Shown: in pieces, positions 10,190-21,713 of the stretch
Numbering within the stretch: position 1 is the first letter of the stretch
Layout of the letters: each line of letters opens with the position of its first letter
Origin: Glossina fuscipes
Taxonomy: Eukaryota; Arthropoda; Insecta; Diptera; Glossinidae
Direction of reading: 5' to 3'
DNA: 64,000 nt
Assembly: GCF_014805625.2 (NCBI RefSeq)
Contig: NW_023998454.1
Location: 1,131,752 to 1,195,751, forward strand
Made by a program: the position numbers and the translations under genes
The notes under the pieces: model-generated
What the model was told of the DNA's origin: nothing
The model's database searches: none
What the model saw: the letters and a program-made list of their open reading frames with translations, nothing else

Positions 10190-13150
10190 AAACTAAAGGA
10201 ATTTTGAAATTAATTTGCGCTTTGAATTTTTTTAGGTTTTTTTTCAAAATTTTTATGTAAAAACGTTTGAAGTAATTTTCAGAATGAAAAAATTTTGTAA
10301 ATGTGACAATGAAGAGAAGACTGCAATAGGGTTAAAAAAAAAAAAGTATGTAATCAGATTCAAAGGAATTTTTAATACTTGCTGCTTGCATGAGCAAATG
10401 CCTAGATGGCCAATAAGTTGACAGTAGTAATGATAGAAGCAGAAAAGTTGCTATCAAAAGGGATGGTTGGAACATTTAGTGGGTTCCAGGGGAATGGTAA
10501 GCAAGTAGCTAAAGACAGTGCTAAGATTTTCCGAATTTCAAACTTGACCTAAAGTTACGTTTCGGCTAATATTGTTGATTTATCGTCACGGTTGCTTGAA
10601 GATTCAAGTCGCTATAGGGAGTGCTTTTTTTTACTCGTTGAAATTTCAAAACGAAGTCTGTTCTTCTCTTGAGAACTTTTTTTAAGAAATAAAAAAATTA
10701 CAAAAACTGCTCGAATAATAGTTTAAACGCATTTAGCTCTTTACGCAGGTAGAAAGCTAAGACTTAGCGCGTCATTGACCATCATTAACCGTATCCACAA
10801 ATGTTGCAATTTTCTGTGTGCAATCAAACTTTTCTCAAAAACTTGACGTAGCAATTAAGCAGAATGTCCAGTACTCTTACAGTCAATTCTCAAAACCGTC
10901 TAAAGTTTATTTGACCCTTTGACTGGCAAACGTGCAATAAATTTGGATTTGCCTGAAGTTTTTGGAAAGATAGAAGAAGATGATCTTTTGACTGGAGAGA
11001 TTTAAATGGTCTATATCAGAGTCGGAGTGTTATCAAGTCGAAATAGACTCGTGTTAACGTAAGTAATCTTTCGATTTCTGGCTGAACGCTTTTTACTATG
11101 AAGAATAAGCAACCTAAGCTGCTAAGGGTTTCCTTCTACGTTTCTCTCCTAAACCTTTTGAAAATTAATTCACTGCGAACGGGTTACAGCTTTCTGATAA
11201 TAACAAAGCTGTTGAAAATCTTCCGTTGATTAAATGTAAGTGTACTATCTAAATAAATAAATGAATAAATAAAACCCCTTATTAAGAGATTTACCATTCA
11301 TCGCTTTTACAAACTGCATGCAATAAGCTTTTTTGTTTCCCGCAAGTAAGTAAACCGAACCCACAAAGTAGGTTTGTAGGCCTCAAGCCAGTTACATGGT
11401 ACATTAATTGTTTTCGCTATTTACATAAAGATTGCAACAAAGTTAAGGTTTTCCACAGCAGAATGGATGTCAGAAGGCAAATGAATAAAAAGTGGGAAAA
11501 GAGGAAATGAAAAAAGAACAGAAAAAATAATGCACATAACTTTGACTTTGACTCTCTCTCTCTATGCATGGAATTTTTTTTTTTTTCTTCCATCATACGA
11601 GCTAAATAAATGAAAACCTTCAGGTAACACACAGAGGCAAACGGATATAAACATGTTTGCACGCGCAATATACATGGATATTATATTTATATTTCCTATT
11701 TGAGGAACTCTTTCAACAAATTCCATAAAAGTTGAATCGTATGTGCAAACTTTAAAAAATTATTAAAAAATACATACCATTATAAGAACTCGGCTAGGAA
11801 GATGTGTTATAAATATTTATTTAGCTTCGAACTTAGCGTATTTGACACCTCAAGCGGATATTTCATGGTAGAGGATTTTTCCAAAAATTATACGAGTACT
11901 GACTAAATGTTGGATACGTGCTACTAATTATTGAGAACAATATCTACAAATGTCCCGTTTTTTTTTGGATGATCGGCGATCTTTTTAGATCTTGGTCCAC
12001 GAAACACAACTGAAAGTATAACCAACTTTGGCAAGTCTTCATGCACGGGCATGAACAAATGAATGGACATTGGAAAAATCCGGTCAAAATTTTACTGTTG
12101 GTGTCTACTCGAATTTATCTTCAAGGCATGTTTCGCGGACTTACAAGTGCGATAAGCCCCTGCTTCAATACTGAGGATTGCAAAAAAGAATTTATATAAT
12201 TATGTTCGCTTTCAGCTTGCAAGGCTGAATAGTTAACACCTTAATCAAATCTATTGTCGCGAAAATCAACGAGTTGATTAAAAATAGTCTGCTTGAAGAA
12301 AACTTGACTTTCCAGAAGGCGAAACTCCTTACAATATTGAAAGCAAATAAAAATTTACGATGCTGCATCATAAAGTCGAAACGCGTTGTGCGAATGGCTA
12401 ATGCCACCAACATGACTATGAAGCCTTACTCCTGAATCTCATCGCAGATAACATAGGTTTAGATTAAAAAATTGAGAAGGAAAGAGAGAAACGTTTTATG
12501 AAATTAAGCAAAATAAGTATTGTTACGAAAAGCGCACATTTATTGATTTCAATTTCCGTAAAAATTGGCTGATTTACTTTGAAATCAAATTTTAGAAAAG
12601 ATGGAAACCCAAGTACACGCAGCTGACAATTGCCGAAAAGATTAACAACAATTAGGGGCGCATTCAGCCGAAAAACGGATTATAGTAAAAATATCGCGAT
12701 GAAGTTAGGTATTGCTTGTAAAAGGCAGAATAGTGAATGGAGTTGAAGTCCAATAAGGCCAGAATAAGGATTAATATTTTGTAGATATAAGTTTGCGTAA
12801 ATAATTTGTAAACAAATCTCCTAAGAACTGTAAATAAAACCTACGATTATTCTAAAAATCGCAGTTAAGTGACACGACCTTACTTTTGAAGGAGATCAAA
12901 TAAAGAAGATAAAATCGTACGTTATCAAAGAGAAATAAGGGAATAAACGACCCATTTAAAATTGGTCTTCAAATTCGAGGGCTACGCTACGGAGGCATTG
13001 TAAATAATTTGCAGTTCTTAACATAAAAACAAAAACACATCGTAAAAACTAGTATTCGGGTGTTTCGCTGTTGGTGACAAATGACGGTCGCGGCTCGCGA
13101 ATTGTAATACGAATGAAAAAAAGGTTCGAGTGGAAAGGGTTAAGTGACTT
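10190..13150. other. No supported gene
   Basis: Contains poly(A) at 10335-10346, a short CT run near 11551-11562 and poly(T) at about 11575-11587. Open frames are short and featureless. Confidence 0.4.
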
Positions 13151-13162
13151 GGAACGACGGTT

Positions 13163-13460
13163 TCAAAATTGCTCCTTTATAACATCAATTCGTTTCAACA
13201 TGGTTCGGAAACCGCCAAGTACATAAAGCCTCTTAATTGAGAATTGCCAGAGTAGATTCGTGGCCAGCTTTAATGGCCTCTTCTGTACACATTGTACGTT
13301 ATTGAAGTGCCATTGAGGGCATGTATTCCACGCAGGTCTTGGATACAGCAAAATTGCAAAAAAGATAGAGCCTTAGTTATTAAAGTTGTATTCTTAAAAC
13401 TTTGTAGTTCCGGTTTTCTATTTTGAACAATTAAAACAACATTTAAAATAACCAATAATT
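13163..13460 (-). pseudogene. Jockey-like LINE relic, RT C-terminal region
   Basis: On the minus strand, about 13350-13165 reads YPRPAWNTCPQWHFNNVQ, then CVQKRPLKLATNLLW. This is the segment after the RT palm in Jockey-group elements (RPxxxYxxPxW...LQxxQNKxLRxxTNAPW). The preceding frame (13455-13270, shifted) may cover more upstream sequence, perhaps to about 13700. Frames change and stops interrupt it, so it is dead. Neither the palm motif nor a 5' part was recognised. Confidence 0.6.
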
Positions 13461-14111
13461 TTGGTATGTAGAGTTTCTTCTTTAACCATACTGGTAACGT
13501 GGTCGATGATTTTTTTGGCCGAAGTAAAGCCCGAAAAGCTAATAAAAGGGAATTTCTTCATTGCTTAGACGTAGATGACTGGGGATTTCTCTTGTTCGTG
13601 AAAAAAGTCGCGTTACATTTGATATTATTGCGATCAATATTCCACTTTCGGCGGTATTCAGAGAATTTTCTCAGACCAAATTACGCTTTCTGGAACATTT
13701 CTTGATGATGAACACTGGAATGGAAAATTGAGAAGAAGATACTTGACACAATGAACTTATTTCATACCAGCCTCAGTTGCCTTTTCATTATTAAAAAAAC
13801 TCTTAAGAAAATTATAAAAGACTGAGGCCGAATCTCATATAACCACCATCATTAAAATATTTGGTGCTCATGCTCTCATTTATTATCTCAAAAAAGTGGA
13901 CGGGATAAAATTTATCTTTCAAATGTAGTTCACTAAAAGGTATTGCTAAAAAAACTGCACCACGCCGTGACGTTCACCGTAATTAATTTAAAATGAACAC
14001 ACTTACCTTGGCGCCTTCTACGCTCTGAGACATTTCATTTGATAATCATATTTCTTGTATTATTAAGAACAAATTAGTCCACTAGGTCGTGGTACTTCAA
14101 CTTTCATAACC

Positions 14112-14818
14112 GAAGCCAGAACGATTCTTCACGCTGCGAACCGTGTCCATAAAAACAAACTCAAAACCGTCATTGTTACCGACAGTTTGTCTGTATTACA
14201 AGCTATTCGGAATACTTCGACTTCGAGATGGAGCACCATCAACAAATTAAGGAATATAATTACAACACCCGACGGAAAAATTAAAATGTTATGAGTACCA
14301 AGTCACATCGGTTTATTGGGAAATGAGCAGGCTGATCAAGCGGCGAAGTATGCTGCTTCTGCGCCTCTAATTATGGATGATGTCGTGGAAAAATGTATAG
14401 AATATTGAGAAAATCAAGATCCAAACATATTCGAGAATACGCCTTGGTCATACAATTGAAGCTCGCCAATGGATGCTGAAGAAGTCCTCCTCCTTCCCAA
14501 TCTGCAGTTGTGGACAAACTCTCGCTATAAAGCACATTCTCTGTGCCTGCCTTAACTTGTCTAACTTTTTTAACTAGAAGTATTGCATATGGAACGATCA
14601 ACTCATTCGACACTCTAAAATCAGCTTCAGAACATAATATCAATTCAATATTTTACTTTATTAAAACTGCTGGCTTCAATATCTAATGTACATTTATTTA
14701 TACAAGTTAGAGCCGATAGCCTGTGTTGCTAGTGCTCAATGTCTTTTGTTCTTACTGTAAGAACTTATTTCATTAGTCTTAATTATAATAATAATAATAA
14801 TAACAACAATAATAATAG
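14112..14818 (+). pseudogene. I-like LINE relic: RNase H, ORF2 tail, 3' end
   Basis: Plus-strand frame from 14112 gives an RNase H domain: EARTILHAA, VIVTDSLSVLQAI and, after an in-frame TGA at 14292 where a Trp is expected, VPSHIGLLGNEQADQAAKYAA. Further along, in a shifted frame, ICSCGQTLAIKHILCACPN (about 14500-14556) is the cysteine/histidine motif that ends many I/Jockey-group ORF2 proteins. About 230 bp later the 3' end carries TAATAATAATAATAA-type repeats (14785-14817). A TAA-repeat tail is typical of I-clade elements. The 5' part (endonuclease, RT palm) is missing, so this is a truncated and decayed 3' fragment. Its 3' terminal 100 bp resembles the 3' half of the SINE copies at 50164 and 57714. 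Confidence 0.8.
14785..14817 (+). repeat. (TAA)n tail of the I-like LINE relic
   Basis: Interrupted TAA/ACA triplet repeat at the 3' end of the RNase H-bearing relic. I-clade retrotransposons end in TAA repeats rather than poly(A), so this marks the 3' terminus. Confidence 0.8.
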
Positions 14819-14822
14819 TTTG

Positions 14823-15066
14823 TGAGTAATTAGCAAAAACCCACAAATTTTTGTTTAGAAAAGTCGAGTTGCGTTCACTTTACATTTTATTGCGCGCTTT
14901 TGCTCTGACCAATTTGGCCCATTTTCAATACTAATCTGTGTGCAAAACGTACAATGTTTCGATCAACGTTGGAGCTGATATTTTCATTTTTGCAACCAGG
15001 AGAGTGTCTATAGAACACACCAGACACACACACACGGAGACGGAAACATAATTTAATCAATTCAGA
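14823..15066 (+). repeat. Dispersed non-coding repeat, copy 1
   Basis: Begins GAGTAATTAGCAAAAACCCA and ends near AATTTAATCAATT. A clearly related sequence lies at 62752-62980 in the SLC26 intron, with the same order of blocks (CACAAATTTTTGTT, TGCGTTCA, GCTCTGA, CCCATTTTCAA, TTCATTTTTGC, AGGAG). It directly follows the LINE tail. No coding capacity is seen. Confidence 0.75.
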
Positions 15067-15069
15067 ATT

Positions 15070-16605
15070 CCATGGTAATTAAAAATATATATATACCGTG
15101 TAAAGTATCTGAAGCTTCCCAGCGATGCAAACATTATTACAAAATGAGTATACTCACCATCCTTCAGTAGTGGGTACAAAAACTGGCGACTCTCTATGTA
15201 TTTTTTATTAGATTAGCTGTTTGGGCTCCTATCTCTAGGCGGAAGATTGCGAAGATTCTCGAAATAGATTTTCACGATTTTACTAAGGCAGTAAATGTAA
15301 AACTCCAAGTTTTTTATAGCAACCTCGAAAATAGACAAAAGAGTAAGTTTTTGGGTAGTAGGTGATGGAGGGGCGTGGACACTGTTAAGTCAACGTGAAG
15401 CTGCTCAAAACTTCCTCAAGCGTATTTCTGGACGTTGCTAATGTAATATGTAACACCATCTTCCGATTTGTGGACAAAAAGTGGCGGCTTTCACCTTTCA
15501 ATGCTTTATATCTTTAATAAAAATAAATATGAAATTTAGTTCCAACTCATTTATCTAAAGTGCTTTGTCTCTCATGTTGAGTGTATTCTCTGCATTTAAT
15601 AACACTTTTCTCATTCTCTTTTGGCCTTACTTTCATATTCAAGTTTTTACCTTTTCTAATATTTGTATTAAAATTACGAAATTTTTAATATTTTACGGTA
15701 TCTGTGTATGTAAAAATACTTTGCCGTAATGTTTGGTCGACTTTTTTGCTTTATTTACTATGGTTTAACTAAATTTTCGTTTCGTTTTTTCTACTTTTTT
15801 TTATAGAACTTTATATTTGTCCGCATTTTATTTATTTACTTTAGCGTTTTGAAGAAATTGCTTTCGTTTTTTGTATTTTTAATACAGAATTTTTGCTTTA
15901 CGTAAAATGTGCTTATGGTAAATGAATACGCAGTAAACTTGTGCACACTGAAGCAGTCAAATGAAATCCTGTAACAAGAAATAAAAGTAAATATCCTGTA
16001 AAACCATATATATACAAGTTTTCTACTTAACTAACGCAGCAAGCGATATAACTTCGACGTAGTTTTATATGCAAAGTCTAAAAAATGTTCTTCTGTTTTC
16101 CGTTCCGTTTTTTATAAGCATTTTTATATACACGTACCTTCGTACTAAAATAATTGAAACCATTTATACGCCAAACTCTTTAAGATAAATGTGCTGTCGC
16201 CTTCTCATGAAACACAGTTTTATTACTTAGTCAATCATCTTGAATTTTATACGCTAATATAGCGTGAAAAAAAGTTCTAATAAACTTCACTTATCTGTAT
16301 CACTAGCCTACAAAAATTACTCTCTTTCTGTTGTTAATATTCAATATAGATTTGTTTGTTTGCTTAGAGATGGATTGGACCAGTTAAGTTAATGTTAGAT
16401 CCATAATCCAGAAACGAAGTTGAGAGCGATTGATGAAAAAATTTAAGCATAGGTAGACTGATGTGGCAGAGTGTTCGCAATGAGAGGCTCTGTTCCGATG
16501 TCAATCCATAAATCACCGTACTTGGTACTGTACTGTCAAGATCCGGCTAATAATGCCGTTAAAAGAAAAAGTGTAGGCGATTCGTGATTGTAATAGAAAT
16601 ACTAA
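15070..16605. other. T-rich non-coding DNA
   Basis: No open frame above 60 codons and no recognised element. It includes a T-rich stretch at 15590-15900 and the 3' flank of the LINE whose ORF2 ends at 16614. I could not find a poly(A)/TAA tail that fixes the LINE 3' boundary. Confidence 0.4.
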
Positions 16606-16613
16606 ATGTAAAA

Positions 16614-18254
16614 TTAGAATGAAAACTCAGCTGATTTGATAAAGGCAGTCAGTTGCTTCAATAGCCTAAAGTTACCAGCACGAAAAATTTCATATAGATT
16701 GTTATACAGGTTAAATATACTGAAAGATTGTCTAAGGATGTCAAACCTCCTGCACTCAAAAATAAGGTGCTCGGCAGACTCAGTAATATTGCAATCCTCA
16801 CAGATGTCAGAGGAGGAGACTTTGATCATTTTAAAATAGACCTTGCCATAGGTGTGATTACTCATAAGACGGTGAAGAACTTTAAATTCCCATGTTGTGA
16901 ATTTTCCTTTAGGTAGAAGCGTGGGTGTCAAAAAAGGGTAAATTTTGTAGAACAGCCGGTCACTTTTTTCTCTAGCTAAAACATGATACTCATCTTTCCA
17001 TTCTTTTATGATGAGTTTTTTGACTAGCAGAAAAGCTTCGCTGGGGGGGTAGTTTATGGACAAAACTGTACCATCGAACCTAGCTTGACGAGCATGGAAG
17101 TCAGCTTTTTCATTGATACTAAAACCGCAGTGACCTGGGATCCAGATGATGTGGCATTTTTCAATACTTGGGTCTTTTAAAAGGTTGTAAATAACGAAGA
17201 CATACTTATTGAATGGGTCTTTGTTCTTGATTAAAATTAGAGCAGATTTGCTGTCAGAGAAAACTACAAATTTTTTCAGCTTAATTTCAGATGCGTGGAT
17301 GATTGCTTGTCTGATGGCCAGAAGTTCAATGAAAGTGGATGATAGTTCTTGTAGAACTTTGAATTTTCCTATAAGTAAGTTTGGGTAGTCAATAATTGAA
17401 AAACTAGAGATGTCCGAATTGATAGATCCACCCGTTGCGTATATTTTGAAGTTATTTTCGACGAAGTGGTTAAGTTTTTGCAGACAAGCGATTCGAAGAC
17501 AAGACCCTGATCGATTTTTTTTTGAGTTGGTGATTGAATTAAGTAAGTTTAATTCAACTACGCATTTATCATGAATAATATTATTCCAGGAGGGTATTGA
17601 GTTAACTTTATTGAAGATGTTACTGAATTTTTTGAAGCAGTTAGAGTAACTACTGATGACATGATTGTGTCTGGAAGCGACCTCATCAAAGAAGGCAGGT
17701 TTGAAGATTTTTACCTTGAGAAGTTCTTTTGCAGTTACAAGATAAATTCTCTTAGCAACGGAGAGTTCATAAGAGATGGAACGTAAAATTGATGTTGATG
17801 TTGAGGGGGACAAACCGGTACAACGTCTTAGGATTGAGTGTTGAAAGGTTTGTATTTTTTTTAATGTATACGCAGGAGCGTTACACGATGTAGAGTAGGG
17901 ATATTCAATTTTGGATCTAACAATAGATTTGTGAACGTTTAATGCTTTCCTAGGTGGGAGTCCGGTGTGAATGTTGGTCAGAATTTTGATGACATTTGAG
18001 CCTGTGTTGCAATTTTCGAGGCTATCCTTGTAATGCTCATGCGTGGTTAAACTTGAGTTGATTATTCTGCCCAAAAATTTAAAAGAGGAAGACGGACTGA
18101 TTTTTATACCATTGATTGTAATGTAAAAAATTTTTTTGGGACCCTTAGCAAAGCGAATGACTTTTGATTTTTCCGGGTTGAAAGTTAGATCTAAGTCTGC
18201 ACAAAGTTTGTGAAAAAGATTGGCTTTAGTGTCGAGGTTACGGACTGCTTCCAT
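16614..18254 (-). pseudogene. LINE ORF2 C-terminal part: RT thumb, RNase H, CCHC
   Basis: 546 codons in the same frame as the upstream ORF2 part, starting four codons after the TGA. Residues 1-250 are the RT thumb/connection region (LDLTFNPEKSKVI, FKFLGRIINSSL, IVRSKIEYPYS). Residues about 270-395 are RNase H, with E in FIELLAIRQAI, D in VVFSDSKSALIL, and HIIWIPGHCGFSINEKADFH. The first catalytic Asp, normally in TDGS, is Gly here (ATGGS; codon GGT at 17430-17432). Near the end, CEDCNITESAEHLIFEC is the C-x2-C-H-C motif thought to help bind RNA. The frame ends with TAA at 16614. Confidence 0.9.
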
Positions 18255-18263
18255 TAATGATTT

Positions 18264-20192
18264 TCAAGCAGAGATGATGAGGAAATCGTCAGCATATTGA
18301 AATAAATGGGTAGAATTGTCCTGTAATTGATGTAAACCGGCTGTGTATAAATTGAAGAGAACTGGGCTGAGACAGCTACCTTGAGGTAAGCCTCCACAAA
18401 CTTCGACTGTATGTGAATCTAATATGAGAGTTCTCGAGGAAAGAAAGTTGAGAACCCAATGCCTAGTTTGTGTCGGGATTTTAAAATCAGATAGAATTTG
18501 GTCCAGTTTCGCTAAGTTTACACAGTCGTAAGCTTTATTAATGTCTAAGCAAAGCATGACTACCTGGTTTCCATTTGCTTTTTCATTTGCAATTGTGAAA
18601 AGGACTTCATTAAGGCACATACCGATGGAGATATTTTTTTGGTAAGCAAAGGACCTTGACGGGAGAAGGTGTGAGTGATTCAGGAATTTTGTTAGTCTTT
18701 CTTTAATCATTTGGTTGGTAATTTTTAGAAGAACAGGCAAGAGGGATATGGGTCTGAAGTTAGTGAATATTTCAAGATCTTTTCCGGGTTTAGGAATGGG
18801 CACTATTTTAATTGTACGCCAAACGGTGGGAAACGAGTTGGTCATCCAGCGCTCATTTATAGCAGATAGGAGGGTTAGAAGGCTTGACATGGGAAGGACC
18901 TTTATCATTTCATATTTGATTCCGTCATGGCCTGCTGCTGTGGACTTCTTTTTCGACTTAAGGACGTGCATGAGTTCATCAAGGGAGAATGGAGAGATGT
19001 TTTCCACCCGAGAGTTAAGTAAGGAGGTTTGGAGACCACATGTCGAGGGAACTTGAGCTTTCAGCCATTCAAGGTAGGATTTGTTGTTGAGATCATCCCA
19101 AATGGGGTGTTTGTATTTCTTTTTTGTGGTGCGATGACCATTTAAAAATTTCCAGAATGGCTTTGTATTGCTATTTGAGCACAGCTCTTCGATAACGAGG
19201 GCTCGGTGGCATCTTTTGGCTTTTATAATCGATTTCTTCCATTCTTTTTGTGATAACTTGAAATCTTCAAAATTAGAAATATTGGGGTATTTGGAAAATT
19301 TTTGTTTAGCAGCCTGTAATCTACGGAATTGTGAAGTGAGCAGCTCGTTCCACCAAGGTTTTGGTGAGTAGGAATTCGAGATTTGGATGTCGGATTTGGC
19401 GTTAATTATTTCTTGTTGAAATGAGCACTGGATAGATTCGACCTGTGGCTCAAGACATACGTGAATAAGATTATTTAGGAGTTTTTTCCTCGAGATAAAG
19501 TCATTTATCTTGTACGAGGTAATAGAGGTGGCATTAAAGAGAATAGGAAGGTGGTGGCTGTTTCCCAGGAAAATTTCTTTTTTAACCTCCCGTTTGAATG
19601 TGAGATGGGTTGCGTTAGTGAAAGTAAGATCCAACACGCTACCACAATTGTTGGTCGTAGAGTGAAAATAGGTTGGTGAATTATCATTCAGACAATAGAA
19701 GTTACGAGCTTTAATGATTTCTTGCAAGGCTTTGCCTTTATTGTTTGACACGGAGTCACCAAAGCAAGGGTGTCTTGCATTGAAATCTCCTGCAATTATG
19801 ACATTATGGAAACTATTGAGCATATCACAGAGACGATTAAAGTCATCCCGGAAAGATTGAATGGGGATGTTGGGCTTGAAATAGCAAGCAGAAATGACGA
19901 TATTAGGTTTTAGACAAGAGGTTTTGATAATGAGAATGTCAGCAGTCGATTTAAATGGGATTTGTTTGAAGGATATGCCTTTTCTGGCAAGGATGGCAAC
20001 ACCTCCATAGCCGTCACTTCTACATTTATAAGCGGAGTTGTAATTTGAGATTTTGAGATCGGAAATTTTTTCATCGGACAGAAAGATTTCACTCAAGATG
20101 GCGAAATCAGTTCGGTTGGAATTTATGAAAAAATCAAGAGAATGGGCATTACGCCTGAAGCTTTGTATGTTATACTGTAGGAAGGACGTCAT
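18264..20192 (-). pseudogene. LINE ORF2 N-terminal part: endonuclease + RT palm
   Basis: 642 codons from ATG 20192 to a TGA at 18264. Residues 1-225 are an APE-type endonuclease: QYNIQS, LSEIFL, GDFNARHPCFGDS, SVLDLTFTNA and SHHLPI carry the metal-binding and catalytic positions. Residues 400-642 are the RT fingers and palm: PIPKPGK, NFRPISLLPVLLK, FAYQKN, VVMLCLDINKAYDCVN, GGLPQGSCLSPVLF and YADDFLIIS. The protein is cut four codons after YADDFL; the same frame continues after the TGA (from ATG 18254). The enzyme nicks the target DNA and primes cDNA synthesis on the nick. The start overlaps ORF1 by 23 nt, which suggests termination-reinitiation coupling. Confidence 0.92.
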
Positions 20193-21669
20193 GAGAAATG
20201 TTAGAACATGATAGGGCCGACCCAGATGTACCTTGTTTTAAAAGATCAAATTTTGATTTAAGGGAACTTATTTCTGTTTGGATGGTTTTAAGCATGTCTT
20301 CTTGAGAAGAGATGGAGAGAATCTTGAAAATCTTTTCCAGAATTATCTCCATTTCAGTGGATTTATGGTAATTGATGAAAGTATGCTTTTCAGGGGACGG
20401 GGTAGGTTTTTTTGGCTCCTGCGACTTGTTACTGAAAGTCGAGGGCGTCTTGAGAGACATTCTATGCAAGGACTTGGGAATACTTGTTTTATTTTTTAAA
20501 ACTGCATTGAAGTTTTTGTTAATTAAAATATTATTTGTATCAATAGTAAGGTCTCTGATATTGTTAGGAGCATTGCAGTCCTTCATTGCTGGGAAGTTTA
20601 CGTCATAGTTTTCAAGTAAATTGTATGGGTTGTTAGAGAATTTCTCTTTGTATTCTCTAAAAGATAAATTCTGGATGGTTAAAATTTTTTTTAAATTTTC
20701 CTCTTTCTTTCTTTTTGGACACTCTCGAAATGTTACGTTGTGGTCCAGCGACCCGCAACCTATACATTTGATTGAGAGGCATGAGTCCGTAGGACAGGCC
20801 GGTGACTTGCCACAGTTCAGGCATCTGCTTTCCTTACTTTTGCAGAATTTAGCGATGTGACCAAATCGGCCGCAATTGTAGCAGAGCCTGACGGAAGGAA
20901 TGAAGTAGTCAACTGGAATATTGCAATAGTTGAATTTTATACTCTTGGGAATTAGTTTACCCTTGAAACCAATTTTTAGGCTGTTTGTTGGGATGAACAT
21001 TTCTCTGTTTGCAGGGTCTCTTCTGAGGATTCATGTAACAGAAATGATTTCAATATCAGAGGTAGCTGAGTTGAGAAAGTCCTCTTCCTTAATTGAAGGT
21101 GGAATGTTTTTTACGATCCCAAATTTTTCTGTGAAAATTCTAGGGATGTAGGCCTTGCAAGACTTTGGACCAAAATCATTGTTTATTATAAAGTTGTTGG
21201 CATCAACCGCAGTGGCAATGATGGTTTTGATATTAATCAAACCATCCAATTTGAGATCTTTGATGTGTTCGAAAAAAAATAAATCTGAGTTAAGGCGAAA
21301 AGGTTTCTCTAGGTTATTGTTACATATTTCAATGAATACGTAGCACTCACCGGTCGTGTCGTCACTATAACGATTTGGACTAGTTGGGTCAGAGCTCTTT
21401 CCTTTTATGGGACTACGATTATTGTTACTGTTCACAGAGCTGTCTTTATTGGGAGGCCTATTCCCAGAGGGAGCGATCGGGGACTTTCAGGAGGTGATAT
21501 TAACATCCTCAGTCAAGTCTTTTACAGATGAATTGTTCTTATCAGAGATGATCTTTCTGAGACCTTCGTTCTGGGCTGTGATTTTTCTTTTAAATGAACC
21601 CTTGCTATGCGTGATTCGAACAAAATTTCCGAAATCCTCATTGTTTGATAACATGTTTGAGAGCCTCAC
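20170..21669 (-). pseudogene. LINE ORF1 (gag-like, zinc knuckles), two nonsense codons
   Basis: One continuous reading frame starting at ATG 21669 and interrupted by TGA at 21487-21489 and 21031-21033. The first segment is basic (GNFVRITHSKGSFKRK). The second (up to 21435) has an RRM-like stretch (KLDGLINIKTIIATAVDANN). The third begins ILRRDPANREMFIP and carries cysteine knuckles: CYNCGRFGHIAKFC, CLNCGKSPACPTDSC and CIGCGSLDHNVTFREC. A Ser/Lys-rich tail with a short predicted coil follows. ORF1 proteins bind element RNA to form the RNP that is reverse transcribed. The frame is open 5' of the ATG back to a TAA near 21713, so this start is the natural one. Confidence 0.88.
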
Positions 21670-21713
21670 CCCCTTGAGGGGCGGGCGACTTTTAGGTTTC
21701 GTGCTAGATTAAA

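Larger units (their letters stand above)
16614..21713 (-). mobile_element. Nearly intact I/LOA-type LINE with three TGA stops
   Basis: A non-LTR retrotransposon with zinc-knuckle ORF1 (21669-20170) and ORF2 carrying endonuclease, reverse transcriptase, RNase H and a C-terminal CCHC motif (20192-16614). ORF2 starts 23 nt inside the end of ORF1 in another frame, as in many insect LINEs. The frames are disrupted only by in-frame TGA at 21487, 21031 and 18264; no frameshift is needed across about 5 kb. An RNase H domain next to an APE-type endonuclease fits the I, LOA or R1 groups better than Jockey. The left and right ends and the target-site duplication could not be determined. The low level of damage marks it as the youngest LINE in the window. 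Confidence 0.9.

Noticed and set aside
18715..19056. Plus-strand frames of 60-113 codons inside 16.6-21.7 kb
   Set aside because: Antisense shadows of the LINE ORF2/ORF1 on the minus strand.
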